Counted from the stretch's first letter, positions 21,916 through 33,562 are shown. The stretch: DNA of 64,000 nt from Gambelia wislizenii (GCA_030847615.1 JAUMIR010000001.1:165761001-165825000); one strand, 5' to 3'. Program-made: numbers and translations. Notes: a model not told the origin generated them from the letters alone.

Positions 21916-23310
21916 CTACCGCAGACCTTTCCTACTCACGGCGACGAAGGCTTTGGTGAGGTCAACAGATGTTACATAGAGACCCTTGTTCTGCTCTCTA
22001 CATTTCTCTTGCAGTTGTTTAAGGGCAAATACCATATCTGTAGTACTCCTATTGGCTCTGAAACCACATTGGTTTTCAGGAAGAAGTTCTTCGGCAATGG
22101 CAGGAACTAATCTGTTCAGGAGTATCCTTGCAAGGATTTTTCCAGCAATAGAGAGCAGTGTTATGCCTCGATAGTTTGAGCAATCGGATTTTGCTCCTTT
22201 TTTCTTGTACAGGGTGATGATGACTGCATCTCGGAGATCTGATGGCAATTCCCCCTTTTCCCAGCAATTCACAAGGAGTTCGTGGAATTTATCATGGAGT
22301 ACATGACCTCCGTGTTTCCAAACTTCAGATGGGATTCCATCAATCCCAGCTGCCTTGCAATTTTTCAGCTGCTGTATGGCCTTAAGGGTCTCTTCCAAAG
22401 TGGGAGCTATGCCCAATTCATTTTTCATTGGTTTTTGTATCACATGTTGGATAGCTGAGCCTTGGACTACTTGGTTGGCACTAAAGAGACTTTGAAAGTG
22501 TTCAGCCCATCGATTCAGGATGGAGGCTTTATCAGTAATTAATGTTTGACCATCTGTACTGTATAAGAAGCTTTGGACCTGATAAGTAGGTCCAAACACT
22601 GCCTTAAGAGCTTCATAAAATCCTCTAGAATCCCCCAGATCTGCACAGCATTGTGTCTTTTCTGCTGTATTGATCCACCACTTGTTCTGCATGTCTCGGA
22701 GTTTTTGTTGAAGTTTACTACATGTGAGACGGAAAGCTGCTTTTCTTACATGACAGGTTGGCTGGGCGAAGTATGCCTGGAGAGCAGCTCTCTTCCTTGC
22801 CAACAGCTCCTGGATCTCTTGGTTGTTTTCATCAAACCAGTCTTGATTTTTCTTGTGGGAGAGCCCGAGGGATTCTTCCGCAGACTGGAGAATACTGTTT
22901 TTGATATGTTGCCAAAGCACTGTAGGAGAAGGATCTATAGGATGGTCTTCAAGTTTTGTTTGAAGGTTTGCCTGGAAGTTGTCTCTCATGGTAGCTTGTT
23001 GAAGATTGTTGACTTGGAGTCTCTTCTTTAACATGCCACCCCTCTTTGGTTTGAACTTAAGATGAAGATTTAGTTTACATCTGACGAGGCGATGATCTGT
23101 CTGGCATTCTGCACCGGGCATCACTCGAGTATGGCGGACATCACGAATGTTTCTCTGGTGGACTAGAACATACTCAATGAGGTGCCAATGTTTGGATTGG
23201 GGATGCATCCAGGTTGTCTTCAAGCTGTCTTTCTGCTGAAAGATAGTGTTTGTAAATAGTGTCTGCTGAAAGATAGCTGTTGTTCTGCACAGAACTCTAG
23301 CAAGAGGCAT
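21916..23310 (-). pseudogene. LINE protein fragment: end of endonuclease to RT domain
   Basis: This is a 464-codon uninterrupted minus-strand frame. The first about 80 residues complete the endonuclease (HWHLIEYVLVHQRN; TDHRLVRCKL, the conserved final D-H). About 80-260 form the linker with QNKWWINTAEKTQ. From about 300 the RT begins (KNCKAAGIDGIPSEVWKHGG, NYRGITLLSIAGKI, LYVTSVDLTKAF). The frame is lost near 21916. The RT active-site part continues in another frame at 21669-21304 (FADDAALVA, then FTYLGSIISSDAKTDKEINH) and 21208-20678. Confidence 0.85.
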
Positions 23311-24622
23311 CTGTTATTATTGCAATTTCCAACACCATGCTTGCCTAAGACACCTTTCCAGGGTTCAGAGTTCTTTCCTACTCTGGCATTGAAGCCACCA
23401 AGGATAATAATTTTATCTTATACAGGGACTTTTTGCATGAGGTGGCATAGGTCTGTGTAGAATTTTTCTTTCTCTACAGGGTCGGCTTGCATAGTTGGGG
23501 CATACATACTAAAGAGAACAACATGTCGGAGTCATAAGGAAATAATGCGATCAGAGTGTCCTGTTGGCAAGGTTTTGAGTTTGGAGGCAAAGGAGTTTTT
23601 AATCATGAAGCCTACTCCTGAAAGATGTTTTTTCGGTTTTGGGTTTGCCAGACCAGTAAGGCGTGTAGCCGGTGCTATGTTCTTTAAGGCTGCCTTCCTC
23701 ATGGAGATGAACTTCACTAAGAGCAGCGATGTCAATATTAAGGCGTTATAGTTCATGGGCTATTAGAGCAGAACAACGCTCAGGCCGTCCACTATCTTCA
23801 GAGTCTCGCATGGTTCTGATGTTCCAGCATGGAAGCGTCAGTTTATTTACACCTTTTGAGGCCGGTGTGCGCCTTTGTTTCTTTGCCTTGGTTTGACTGC
23901 ATCAGAAGATTCCCGTTGGCCGCAGCTAGCCAACCAGGTAGTTGGGGATGAGCTTTCATTAGGCCACCTTTTCTAGGCCCCTCTCCATATGGAGCAAGCA
24001 GTGCTCTCCTTAAAAAAGGCTGCTTGGTCATTCAGGATGCTGCTGAACAAGACTGTCATCTCCTGGGTCAGCCTCGAGCGACCAAAGTCCTAAACCGCCT
24101 GCATGCAGGGTTGGGTCTGCAGCTTCCAGTGCATCTTTACACCTGCCATTTCGTCCCTTGCCTATCGCTACAGGGCTTTTTTTTTGGAATTGGATTTGTC
24201 CTTCGAGCTTGTGCAATGGATTTGTCTGGTGGAGCACAGCGTGTACAGAACTGGCCTCACCCTTTAAACCAAAGGTTCATCTGCTGGCCTTGCAAGCATG
24301 GACGGTAGCAGTGAGGTCCTCGGGCTGTAGGTTTGCTTAGAGTTTCCTTCTCTTAGATGGTTGACCTTACAGGGTTGGACGAGCACCATCTGCCTGGGTT
24401 TGGGATTAGAATTTTTCTTCTCCTAGGATGGTTGCTATAAGGCTAGAGAGCCCATCCTGCCCTTTGACACTCTTTGTCAGACCCTTTGGTTTTGACCTGT
24501 CTGGCATGGGAGACCCTACCGGTGGCTATTGTGCCACCACCAGCATAGCTCAAAACATCATTAGGGTACGCAAGCCTCTCTCCCACTACAAGGGGGCGTC
24601 AATGGAGAGGATGCGAAATAAC

Positions 24623-24623
<1 letters not shown>

Positions 24624-24672
<49 letters not shown>
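24624..24672. repeat. (CT)n(TA)n compound microsatellite
   Basis: About 13 CT units followed by about 11 TA units, exactly between the two minus-strand LINEs. Confidence 0.95.
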
Positions 24673-25024
24673 CGCTGTTTCTCACAATTGATCATATTAT
24701 CAATTTAATCTTAATTTTCAGTTTCTTAATTTCTCTGATAAGTTTTAATACATAAGTGTTTTGTGAACTTCCTTTATAAATTCCTTAAGTTGACATGTTC
24801 CTTTTCCTGATTTTTCCTTTGTAGCCTTCCTTATATCTCAATTACATCCAGATACGTAGCATGCCCTATTCCCATTTCTTCCCGCTCATATAACCTATCC
24901 TCTATACTTTAGGTTCACTATATGCTTTCTATTTTACTTCTACCATTATGTTGCCATTGTGGCACTACCATGATAAATGTTTTGTAATTTATTCTGTATG
25001 ATAACAATATTTCCTTTCTAAATT

Positions 25025-26305
25025 CTAAATTACAGGTATATCATTTAAAATTCTCTTTCTCTCTCTAGAGTTATCCCAAAAATCTAGCACCGGTTTCCAA
25101 TCCTTTTTAGTCGTTTGGCTGCTAGCTTGTATCAGCCTATTTGTCAACTCGTCCATCTCAATTGGGTCCCATAACTTGTCTTTCCATTCTTTAATAGATG
25201 GTTCTTCTTTTAACTGCCACTTTTTTGTGATGATCATCCTGGCCGAGGTAATCATATACAATATATTCTTCCAATATCTGCCCTCTTCCATCTTATTCAG
25301 TCCTTTAATTATGTTTAGTAGATAAAGTTCTGGGGAAAATTCTAATTTTATCTTAAAGATATTATTAACCTGAGCATGCACTTTGGACCAGAATCTCTTA
25401 ACTTTGGGGCAGTTCCACCATAGATGTATCAAAGAGCCCTGGGCCTTCCCACATTTCCAGCAGTTTTTATTTACCATTATCCGCATTTTATTTAGTCTTA
25501 TTGGTGTAAAATACCATCTATGGGAAACTTTGAGATAATTTTCTTTTAAAGATTGGCTCGCAGTGTACTTAAACGTTCTTCTTCTTGCTGTTTCCCAGTC
25601 CTCCATTGATATATTGTGACCCACGTCTTGCGCCCATTTCCACATATAATCCTTAATGGTTTCTTTTTCTAATTTTTTGTCATGTATAAGATTATAGATC
25701 TTTGATATCAATCTCTTTGAGGATTCAGCCCAGATTAATTTATCTAATTCATTAAATTCTGTCTCTATTCCACCCTCTTTTAGATCTTCCTTGTAACTTT
25801 CCTTTAATTGTAGGTAGGAAAACCAATTTACATTGAACTGTTCAGTTATTTTTTCTTTAGTTTTGAGTATCCTTGGACCTTCATTACTAATTACCATTAT
25901 ATCAGAGTATCTCAGCCAGGGACTAGAGTTATGCCATCTTGACTGAAATGCCTCCTGCGTCGAAGCCCAGATTGGTATCTTATAGTAGAATTTATCTTTG
26001 GTTCTCAGCCAGACTTTAAGAAGCCCTCTTCTGACACCATGGTTTTCAAAATCTTTGTTTACTTTATTTTTATTGTCGAGCAAATATGCATACCAACCAT
26101 AGCGTATGTTATGTCTTTCTACATTTAATGTTTTTTCATTTCCTAGAGTTATCCAATCTTTCAACCATAAGAAGGCTGCCGCATCATAATAAACTCTTAT
26201 GTCGGGTAATCCCCATCCTCCCTTTGTTTGATCGTCTATCAGGTTACACCATTTAATTCTTGCCTCCCCCCCCCCCAGATATACTCTTTTAGTACCCTTT
26301 CCCAA
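25025..26305 (-). pseudogene. L1 ORF2 fragment, C-terminal region
   Basis: A 426-codon frame without internal stops. It has the L1 sequence KGGWGLPDIRVYYDAAAFLW near its start and the C-terminal cysteine motif CWKCGKAQGSLIHLWWNCP (Cx2Cx8Hx4C) at about residues 290-310. It ends naturally at 25025. With the preceding fragment this gives about 700 codons of ORF2 broken only at homopolymers. Confidence 0.9.
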
Positions 26306-27069
26306 TTGTCAAAAATCTTGTCGTTGTTAATTATTGGCAAGTTTTGAAAAAGATATATAAGTTTAGGGAGTATGATCATTTGGACTGATGCAATTTTCCC
26401 TAATATTGATAGATTTAATCTCTTCCATGTGTCTAAGGACTTTTTGATTTCCTCCCACAATTTTTTATACTTATTATCATACAGGTCACCATTCCTCTTT
26501 GTTATATTAATGCCCAGATATTTAACTTTTTTTGCTATCTCACATCCAGTCATACTTTTAAGCTCTTCTTCTACCACGCTCATATTTTTGGTCAGGATTT
26601 TTGTTATGCTTTTATTTATTTTAAATCCTGAGTGTTCACCAAAATAAGTTAAGGTTTTCATTAATTCTTCTACCTGAACCAATGGATTTTCCAAGATAAT
26701 GACCAAATCATCTGCAAAGGCTCTGAGTTTGTAGGATTGGCCTTTAATTTTAACCCCAGGGATCTTTGTATTTAATCTGATGTTATTGTTCAAAACTTCT
26801 AATACCATAATGAATAGCAACGGCGAGATGGGGTAGCTTTGTCTTGTTCCTTTTTTAATATTAATAATTCCTGATTTTTCTCCATTAACAAGCAACTGCA
26901 CTTTCTGCTCTTTATATATCTGTTGAATTCTATTTACGAATTCTTCCCCCATATCCATCTTCTTTAACATAGCTATCATGAAATCCCACAGCACATTGTC
27001 AAAAGCTTTTTCCATGTGAATAAAAATTAACCCAAGTTTTTTTTTCGTTATGTACTTCAAAATACTCAA
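26239..27069 (-). pseudogene. L1 ORF2 fragment, reverse transcriptase
   Basis: The 276-codon frame carries L1 RT motifs: FIHMEKAFDNVLWDFMI (motif with first catalytic D changed in context), GTRQSYPISPLLFIMVLEVL, the active site LRAFADDLVIIL, and KVKYLGINITKRNGDLY. It is joined to upstream ORF2 sequence (LDLIEYF, to 27209) by a shift in an A9 run at about 27036-27044, and to the downstream frame by a shift in a G10 run at about 26268-26277. Confidence 0.9.
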
Positions 27070-27209
27070 TCAAATCCAAGATTAGCCTTGTATTATTTAC
27101 TGATCCATCTATCCAGGAGAAACCCATTTTGGTCATCTTGTATTATGCTTTTCAGGACTTTTTTTAACCGTCTTGCCAGGATAGATGTATATATTTTGTA
27201 ATCCTGGTT

Positions 27210-27425
27210 GTTTATCTTCAAGTTGTTTCTGATGTATGGCAACCTTAAGGTGAACCATGGAATTTTCTTGGCATGATTTCATCATAGGGTGTTTTTTTGG
27301 CTGAGGCTGAGAGAGTGTGACTTACCCAAGGTCACCTTGTGGGTTTCCCTGGCCAAGCAGGAATTTGAACCCTGGTCTACAGTCATAGTCCAACACTCAA
27401 ATCACTACACCACACCAGCTCTCAC
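27210..27425 (-). mobile_element. Sauria-type tRNA SINE (minus)
   Basis: On the minus strand: GCTGGTGTGGTGTAGTGATT (box A region), GACCAGGGTTCAAATTCC (box B region), AAGGTGACCTTGGGTAAGTC, CTCTCAGCCTCAGCC, then the tail GTTGCCATACATCAGAAACA...TTGAAGATAAAC. It abuts the truncated 5' end of the L1. Confidence 0.85.
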
Positions 27426-27854
27426 TGGCTTTATTCCAGGTACGGTGAGGACACTCGTAAGCAATTTTGTGATGTGATTCTGCTCTGCCATTTATTTATT
27501 TTTTTAAAAAAATTATTCTAGTTTCAGTAAATTACAATGCATGACAATTTACTGTGGTCGAATGATTTGTATACCTTTCTGTTAAGAGGAAGGGATTAAT
27601 ATCTGATAGATTTTACAGTGGTTTAAATGTGAATTGCTTCAAGATTCTAAGAGCCCCCATCTTGCATTATAAGGTCAAGGGAGATGGGCATTCCTGCTGA
27701 AACCACCAGTGGCAAATGAAGAGAAGAGGAACAAAGGACAGGGTGCTATAGAACGATCCTTCAGGACTACTCTGTGAGTTACTTAGTCTTTAGCAGTTTG
27801 AGCTATTTACTTTTGATTGTCATTGGTACTGTAGATTCATAGCTCCAAACCCTA
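27426..27854. other. Unassigned
   Basis: No feature was seen apart from a T/A-rich run near 27480-27530. Confidence 0.4.
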
Positions 27855-27980
27855 CACCAAGGGTAGGAATTGTATGGTTCTCCAGATGTCGTTGAACTTC
27901 ATCTCCCATCAGCTCTAGCCAGCATACCCAGTGGTGAGGTGTTACAGTTTAACAATATCTGGAGAGCCATACAAGTTCCC
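27855..27980. mobile_element. hAT-like MITE
   Basis: Arms AGGGTAGGAATTGTATGGTT and (inverted) GGGAACTTGTATGGCTCT, with CTCCAGATGTCGTTGAACTT and AACAATATCTGGAG pairing across CCCATCAGCTCTAGCCAGCAT (split here). This is the common reptile small inverted-repeat family around the phrase CTCCCATCAGC.CTAGCCAGCA. hAT assignment is from memory of the family, not proved by a target duplication. Confidence 0.6.
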
Positions 27981-28004
27981 ACTTTATCTTACATAATATC
28001 AAGT

Positions 28005-28215
28005 ACTCGTGTGGTGTAGTATTTTGGACTAGAACTCCAGGAGACCAGGGTTTGAATCTCTATCTAACCATGGAAACCCATTGGGGAACCTTGGGTAAGT
28101 CACACAGTCTCTGCCTCAGAATGGCAAATACCCATCTTGCCAAGAAGCCCCTGTGATAGGTTTGCCTTATCATTGTCATAAGTCCAAAATGACTTGAAGG
28201 CACACAAAAATCAAT
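28005..28215 (+). mobile_element. Sauria-type tRNA SINE (plus)
   Basis: CTCGTGTGGTGTAGTATTTT, GACCAGGGTTTGAATCTC (box B), ACCTTGGGTAAGTCACAC, AGGCAAACC-like middle, and the tail CATAAGTCCAAAATGACTTG followed by AAGGCACACAAAAA, shared with BovB. Confidence 0.85.
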
Positions 28216-28247
28216 AATCTTGGCTTCAAACCACCTTTAGGAAATTA

Positions 28248-28372
28248 CAGTTATCCCTTCATATTCGCTGGGGTTTGGTTCCAGGACCCTCCATGGATAC
28301 CAAAATCAATGAATACTCAAGTCGCATTATATGCAATGGCTGCGGCACAGCAGTAGCAGTGTGTGTGTGTGG
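28248..28372. mobile_element. Tigger/pogo-like MITE, left half
   Basis: CAGTTATCCCTTCATATTCG then GGTTTGGTTCCAGGACCCTC match the termini of the copies at 44070 and 47503. The right half is absent. A (TG)6 run closes it at 28361-28372. Confidence 0.7.
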
Positions 28373-29154
28373 GAGGGGGGCTGACACTGGTGGAGAATCC
28401 CTAGACTCAACAGCAGTGACACTATAGTTAACGTTTTTTAGTACTGTGCAGAAGGAGGCATGATTAACCTCCTTTTAAATATCTTTTACCATGAAAACCC
28501 TATGAGATAGTGCCAGAAGAAGAAACTCCCATGTCAGATGGAACTCAGTGAGCTACTGGGGTGCAGCAAAGGACAAGTATGAATTGTGCTGTGGCTAATG
28601 TCACAACTGGACTCAACCCAAATGAATGTTCAGCTGTTGATATGCTCAGAGGTGAAAGGAAAATATGAAGCTGCACAATACATATTATAGGGACATGGAA
28701 TGTGAGAAGCATGAATCAAGGGAAGCTAGACATACTGTAGTAAAGCAAGAAATGGAAGGTATAAACATTGCAACACTGACGAGTGAGCTAAAGTAAACAG
28801 GAAAGTGACATTTTGCATCAGTAAACCAAAGAAGAAATGGGTTGGCATTAATAGTGAGGAGAGAAGTAGGAAAAACAGTCAAATGATATAATGCCAAGTC
28901 TGACCAAATCATATCATAAGACTTCAGGAAAAAACCATTAATATAGCCACAGTCCAAGTTTATGGTCCAAATACAGAGGCAGAAGAAGAAGAAACTGAAA
29001 GATTCTATGCTAGTGTCCAGGAGGAAATTGATCACACAACAAAATAGGATTTGTTGTTAATCATAAGGGATTGGGATGCAAAAGAAGGAAACAGAGCAGA
29101 ATTGAAGATTGTAGGAAAATTTGGCATAGGATCAAGAAATGAAGCAGTAGAGTT

Positions 29155-29275
29155 TTATATTGTATTGTTTTAAATACAATATAAACTGTTAGCTGCCTTG
29201 GGTCCCACTTGTGGGAGAAAGATGGGACATAAATAAATAAAATTAATAATAATAATATTATTAATAATAGAGTGA
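29155..29275 (+). repeat. L2-like tail insertion inside BovB
   Basis: TAAACTGTTAGCTGCCTTGG, GTCCCACTTGTGGGAG and ACATAAATAAATAAAATTAATAATAAT form a LINE/SINE 3' tail that interrupts the endonuclease frame. The same tail, inverted, is at 38163-38262. Confidence 0.55.
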
Positions 29276-29814
29276 CTGCTGAATTTTGCAAAGCCAACAG
29301 TTTGTTCATCACAAACACATTCTTCAAGCATGCAAAGGGGCAACTGTGTACATGGATGTCACCTGATGACCTATATAAAAAATAAATAGACTACATAATT
29401 GGAAGCAGAAGATGGAGAAGGTCCATTCTCTTTGCAAAAACAAGACTAGGAGCAGATTGTAGCACATGAATTGCTATTGTCAAAAGTTAGTGTAAAGCTA
29501 AAGAAGAAAACTAAACCAAACATTGCACCAAAATACAACATGAAGAACATTATGGTAGAATTTAAAAATAATGTAAAAAAAATATTTGCACTCTTAAGCC
29601 TAATTGACAGAGCCAGAAGAACTCTGGACTGAAGCCAGGGACATTGTCAGGGAGGAATGCAAAAAGACACTATCTGCAGCCAAAAAGAAAGAGAAGTCTC
29701 AATGGATGACAGATTAAGCTCTTCAAGCAGTTAAAGACAGATGAGAAACAAATGTAAAAGGTGACAGGGTCAGAACCCTGAATTCAGCTGTTCAATTACT
29801 TGTGTGCAGGAGTA

Positions 29815-29840
29815 AATAATAATAATAATAATAATAATAA
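29815..29840. repeat. (AAT)n microsatellite
   Basis: About nine AAT units within the BovB relic. Confidence 0.9.
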
Positions 29841-30275
29841 TTAATAATAGAACAAGAAAGAAAGAACAAGAGACTTCTTCTGGAAGATTCAAGAAATCAA
29901 AAGGAATTTTAATCAAGAGTGGGGATATTCTACTACCAGCGGGGGAACACATTACATGACCAAGTACAGTAAATGGGTCTTAGAGCAAAGCAAGCCTGGA
30001 CTTTCCTTAGAAGGCAAGATCACTAAACTGAGATGTCATACCTTGGACATATCATGAGAAGACATGACTCACTAGAAAAGACAACAGTGCTTGGGAAGGT
30101 AGAAGACAGTAGAAAAAGAGGAAGACCACATTCCAGATGGATGGACTCAGTCAACAAGCTGCAGCCCTGAGAATGCAAGACCTGAGCAGGGCTGTTGAGG
30201 ATAGGGTTACCTGGAGGTCTCTCATTCCTAGGATTCCCATAAGTCAAAAGTGACTTGAAGGCAGTTAACAATAAG

Positions 30276-31150
30276 TTAAAAGACAGCAAGACATTGAGAG
30301 AAATCTTGTACACTTAATTCCAGCAACAAGATTAAGTCCTTGATTCTTCCCTTACTTAACAGGACATTTTGAAAGGGTGATTCTTAATTTTCATACTATC
30401 CTAATAAATATACCTCACCCTTAATATTTGTCTATACATAATTCATGAGGTGTTAAATTCCAATGTATTCTGGTGCCCTTACAAATATGAGTGGCTTGTA
30501 TGTAGAACAGTTGTTTGCTAGTCTGGATCTTTTTGTTGCTTGGTAACTGTCAAATGTTTTCCCCCTCAGGGAAAAAATGCTGGCCATAAGACAGAAGCTT
30601 CCATAATTAGGAATTTACTAATTTGCAGATTAATGACCATTTTAAACCATGTAGTATTCTGAATGATGTGTAAACAATATCCTATTAAAAAAGCATGAGA
30701 TGCTTTTGTAGGAGAAATGCAAATAATGCCTATTGAAGGATACTTCTAAAAGCATGTATCTTTTTAAGGATTATGCATGTTGTGAATGCTTTTCCAGATC
30801 TGATGGAGAAATTACCTAGCAACCCTGTGGTAGACTTCATCCTAAATGATACAATCTAACCTGAATTCTACATTAGATTCTAGAGCTGTGGTCTTAATGA
30901 AAACTCTCTCAGGGCTGTATTAAGACATGCTGAGGCCTTGAACTATGTTGTTTAACATGCCTCTGAGCATCCCCCAAAATGTGTATTGTTGTAACATGTA
31001 TTTGCTTTTTGGGTTTTAATTACTTTTTTAAATTTTGAAACTTCTCACAGTCCGAAGCCCCAAACAACAGTTTATTTAGCTTGTACTCAAAAGCAAACAT
31101 TTTATTGGGGATCATTTGCAATGAGATTTCCTATTGAGTAGAGATGGAGA
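30276..31150. other. Unassigned
   Basis: No coding frame or recognised repeat over about 0.9 kb. Confidence 0.4.
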
Positions 31151-31152
31151 AG

Positions 31153-31378
31153 ACAGCCAGTGTAGTATAGTGGTTTGGGTGTTGAACTAGGATGCTAGGA
31201 AGCAGAGTTCAAATCCCCTCTCAGCCTTCTGGGTGAGCCTGGGGAAGTCCCACTCTCTCAGCCTCTGACGAAGGCAATAGCAACACTCCCCTGAACAAAT
31301 CTTGCCAGGAAAACCAACTGATAGGTCCCCCTCAGGTTCACCATAAGTTGAAGATGACTTGTAGGCACACAACAAAGA
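31153..31378 (+). mobile_element. Sauria-type tRNA SINE (plus)
   Basis: GCCAGTGTAGTATAGTGGTT (box A), GAGTTCAAATCCCCTCTCAG (box B), CTCAGCCTCTGACGAAGGCA, AACAAATCTTGCCAGG, and tail CAGGTTCACCATAAGTTGAA then GATGACTTGTAGGCACACAA. One of the better preserved copies here. Confidence 0.9.
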
Positions 31379-31469
31379 GATGTAGAGGAATCTACTGTAC
31401 AGGTGACCAGACTTGCCATTTCAGATCATTTCCGATTTGTTTTATTATACTATAGTTAAACTGTTGTAA

Positions 31470-32218
31470 GGACTTTATCAGACTAGCATCTAAAAATGCT
31501 ATAATTCCATGACTGAGGAAAGTGGAAACATAGTGGCATGATTACAGTAATTATTGCCTGTTGCTGTAATTACGCAATACTACTGCCACGGAATTAACAC
31601 ATGACCACCACTAGAGGTTTAAGAACGGGATTTCAGCTGGTGCCATAGTAACACGTGTGTTCACATTACCTTCTAATGACAGAGTATTATCTCCTCCTGC
31701 TGGCTTGTGCATGTACCTTTAAGAAAAATTTTTTCTTACTTCTGTGATTTTGCATGGGTGAGATTTGGGCTGTTCTCGCGAGAAGACGTGACTTTGCTCT
31801 AAAATACAAAAAACAAATAACCAAAGAAATTCACAAATAAACACTTAAACAAACATTAAAAGGTACTAAGAAAAGGTGACAGTTGATTAAAAGAGTGTCC
31901 TGTAGGTGCTCTTCACATTCCCACCAGAAGTTTAATTATGTGTTCTCGTGGGAAAGGGGAGGGGGAGGAGAGGGCTGCCCATTCATGCTGGAATTGCACA
32001 ATTAAAGTGGGGTGTGATTATTGCATGCTCATCAGTACCATGAAAAGAGTGATATTGAGGGCTATTGATGGCTTTGTCCATTAATTAAAAGTTACACCTA
32101 ATTAACGGTGGTGCACACTTGGACCATGGGAGAATGATGATGTTGTGCGATAACAGGAACCTGGTTTTGATACTATCTTGTTGTAACTCTGCTATTTCAG
32201 CCCCATCTGATAAAGTCC
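31470..32218. mobile_element. MITE family 2, TAA target duplication
   Basis: GGACTTTATCAGAC at the left and its inverted copy TCTGATAAAGTCC at the right are flanked by TAA on both sides (31467-31469, 32219-32221). Length 749. Subterminal inverted patches such as TTACAGTAATTATTGCC are present. No coding frame. Confidence 0.8.
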
Positions 32219-32378
32219 TAAGAATTTTCTAATTTTTCTTTCCTTGGGCATATAGGGATTTTTTGGTGGGTGGGAGATTGGACCATTAAAGGACAAAAGA
32301 ATTAATTACCTTTATCTTTGTGCAGTTTCTCTCAATTTTTCATGTAGATGTAGAGGTACATTTTACTTCAAAACCTCA

Positions 32379-32495
32379 TTCTGAGTGGCTCCCATGGGAC
32401 TTACAGTCTACCAACTGAGTGGCTCCCTAATTGGGACTTACACTCTACCAACATCTGGAAAACTGTATGATTCTCACCTCTGCTATAGATGAGCA
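32379..32495. repeat. Tandem duplication with hAT-like MITE end
   Basis: GAGTGGCTCCC...GGGACTTACAGTCTACCAAC occurs twice in tandem (about 33 bases each), running into CATCTGGAAAACTGTATGAT and CTCACCTCTGCTATAGATGA. The latter pair is repeated at 33177-33245 and is the right end of the small hAT-like family. Confidence 0.6.
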
Positions 32496-32920
32496 GTTTC
32501 TGAAAATATGTTTTGCTCTTGAGTACCTGGTTTGTTTAGTTTTGATTTTGTGAGGATTAATATAGTTATTGTATTTGAGATCAATATCTTTTTTCATTGC
32601 TTCCCTGTGGCTGTCTTTACAGTTTGGAGTTAAATCAGATTTCAAGCCTCCATTTCAGGCAAGTTCTAGTGCAGTGCTTGGCAATATTGAATTTATTTAG
32701 GTAATTTGAGCTTGTTATCCTGCTCAGTTCTGAAGGCTCAAAACAAGTTATGACAACAGAGAAGCACAAAAATAACCCAAACAAACAATAATAAACACTA
32801 AAAATAGTTACTCTGACGTAACAAGAACGATCTGCATCTGAATTGCCTTGCCTTACCAGTTGTGACCCACAAAACTGTGTGTGTGTTTCTGTAGCTCAAA
32901 ATTGCAACCCCTAGCACTCT
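32496..32920. other. Unassigned
   Basis: No feature was seen. Confidence 0.4.
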
Positions 32921-33158
32921 TTAGTTGTTGTTCTTCAAGTCATTTATTTCTGACTTATGGTGACACTAAGGCAAACCTATTGTAGGGTTTTCTTGGCAAG
33001 ATTTGTTCAGAGGTGGTTTGCCTTTGCCTTCCTCTGAGGCTGAGAAAGTATGACTTGTCCAAAGTTACCCAGCGGATTTCCACAACTGAGCAGGGATTCA
33101 AACCATGGTCTCCAGAATCATAGTCCAATGCTCAAGCCACCATACCATGCTGGCTCTT
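32921..33158 (-). mobile_element. Sauria-type tRNA SINE (minus)
   Basis: Starts with the tail in reverse (GTTGTTGTTCTTCAAGTCAT, CTTATGGTGACACTAAGGC), then TTTTCTTGGCAAGATTTGTT, GAGGCTGAGAAAGTATGACT, and ends in the head CATACCATGCTGGCTC. Confidence 0.9.
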
Positions 33159-33176
33159 CCCAGCACTTTTTGCCGT

Positions 33177-33245
33177 GGCCTAATTGGGACTTACAGTCTA
33201 CCAACATTTGGAGAACCACATGATTCCCACCTCTGCTGTAGATGA
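33177..33245. repeat. hAT-like MITE end, second copy
   Basis: TAATTGGGACTTACAGTCTA, then CCAACATTTGGAGAACCACA and CCCACCTCTGCTGTAGATGA, closely match 32428-32490. Confidence 0.6.
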
Positions 33246-33311
33246 ACAAGCTTCAACATGTGACTTGATTTCATTGTTTTAAATCATGTTCTTTAATATT
33301 AACTGTACATA

Positions 33312-33562
33312 CAGTAGGACCCCCGTATCTGCTGGGGATTGGTTTGGGGGCCGCCATGGATACCAAAACCCATGGATAACATCAAATGCCATTGAAAATA
33401 ATGGGACTTCTGGTTTAAAATATCATAGAGTTGCCTTGGAGGACCTAGAAAATGGCTAGAGAGGACACATTCTAGGAAGACTCTATGGTAGGTGTGCTGT
33501 TTTGTGTCCCGTGGATAATTGAATCAGTGGATGATGAATCAGTGGATACTGGGGTCCTACAG
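33312..33562. mobile_element. Tigger/pogo-like MITE with TA target duplication
   Basis: The left end CAGTAGGACCCCCGTATC and inverted right end CTGTAGGACCCCAGTATCC are flanked by TA (33310-33311, 33563-33564). The interior includes GGATACCAAAACCCATGGAT as in related copies. Length 251. Confidence 0.8.

Larger units (their letters stand above)
20595..24617 (-). mobile_element. APE-type LINE with C-terminal Cys/His finger, nearly full length (minus)
   Basis: About 4 kb reads right to left as 5' UTR (about 24600-23800), AP endonuclease, reverse transcriptase, and a finger-like C-terminus, ending in the hairpin TCTTCA-CAAA-TGAAGA near 20613. The endonuclease shows KKHLSGVGFMIKNSF and LPTGHSDRIISL (23756-23532); downstream is HLIEYVLVHQRNIRDVRHTR (23180-23120). 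The RT shows DCSNYRGITLLSIAGKIL and PENQCGFRANRSTTDMVF. The active-site box is LLFADDAALVA (about 21615-21580). The end shows CCAFCNRTCLSRIGLFSHQ (about 20730-20675). Several frameshifts and stops make it inactive. I recognise the family from proteins often labelled craniofacial-development-protein-2-like, but I do not assign a LINE clade. Confidence 0.85.
24673..27209 (-). mobile_element. L1 LINE, 5'-truncated (minus)
   Basis: ORF2 RT and C-terminal region plus a 3' UTR of about 350 bases (24673-25024). It is truncated at the 5' end within the RT (NQDYKIYTSILARRLKKVL, near 27205), where a SINE begins. No poly(A) is evident; the microsatellite sits at its 3' side. Confidence 0.85.
28440..30275 (+). 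pseudogene. BovB/RTE LINE relic (plus), RT mostly deleted
   Basis: The plus-strand translation shows the RTE endonuclease start GTWNVRSMNQGKLD (about 28690), EMEGINIATL and VYGPNTEAEEEETERFYAS (about 28960-29015), then after an insertion TWMSPDDLYKK (about 29350). The protein end has ISYLGHIMRRHDSLEKTTV and VEDSRKRGRPHSRWMDSV (about 30030-30155). The RT between is missing: the text goes from endonuclease linker (about 29760) to C-terminus within 250 bases. The 3' end CATAAGTCAAAAGTGACTTG and AAGGCAGTTAACAATA is the tail copied by the SINEs. Confidence 0.85.

Noticed and set aside
22573..23031. 152-codon plus-strand frame
   Set aside because: It is the antisense shadow of the LINE RT/linker frame on the minus strand.
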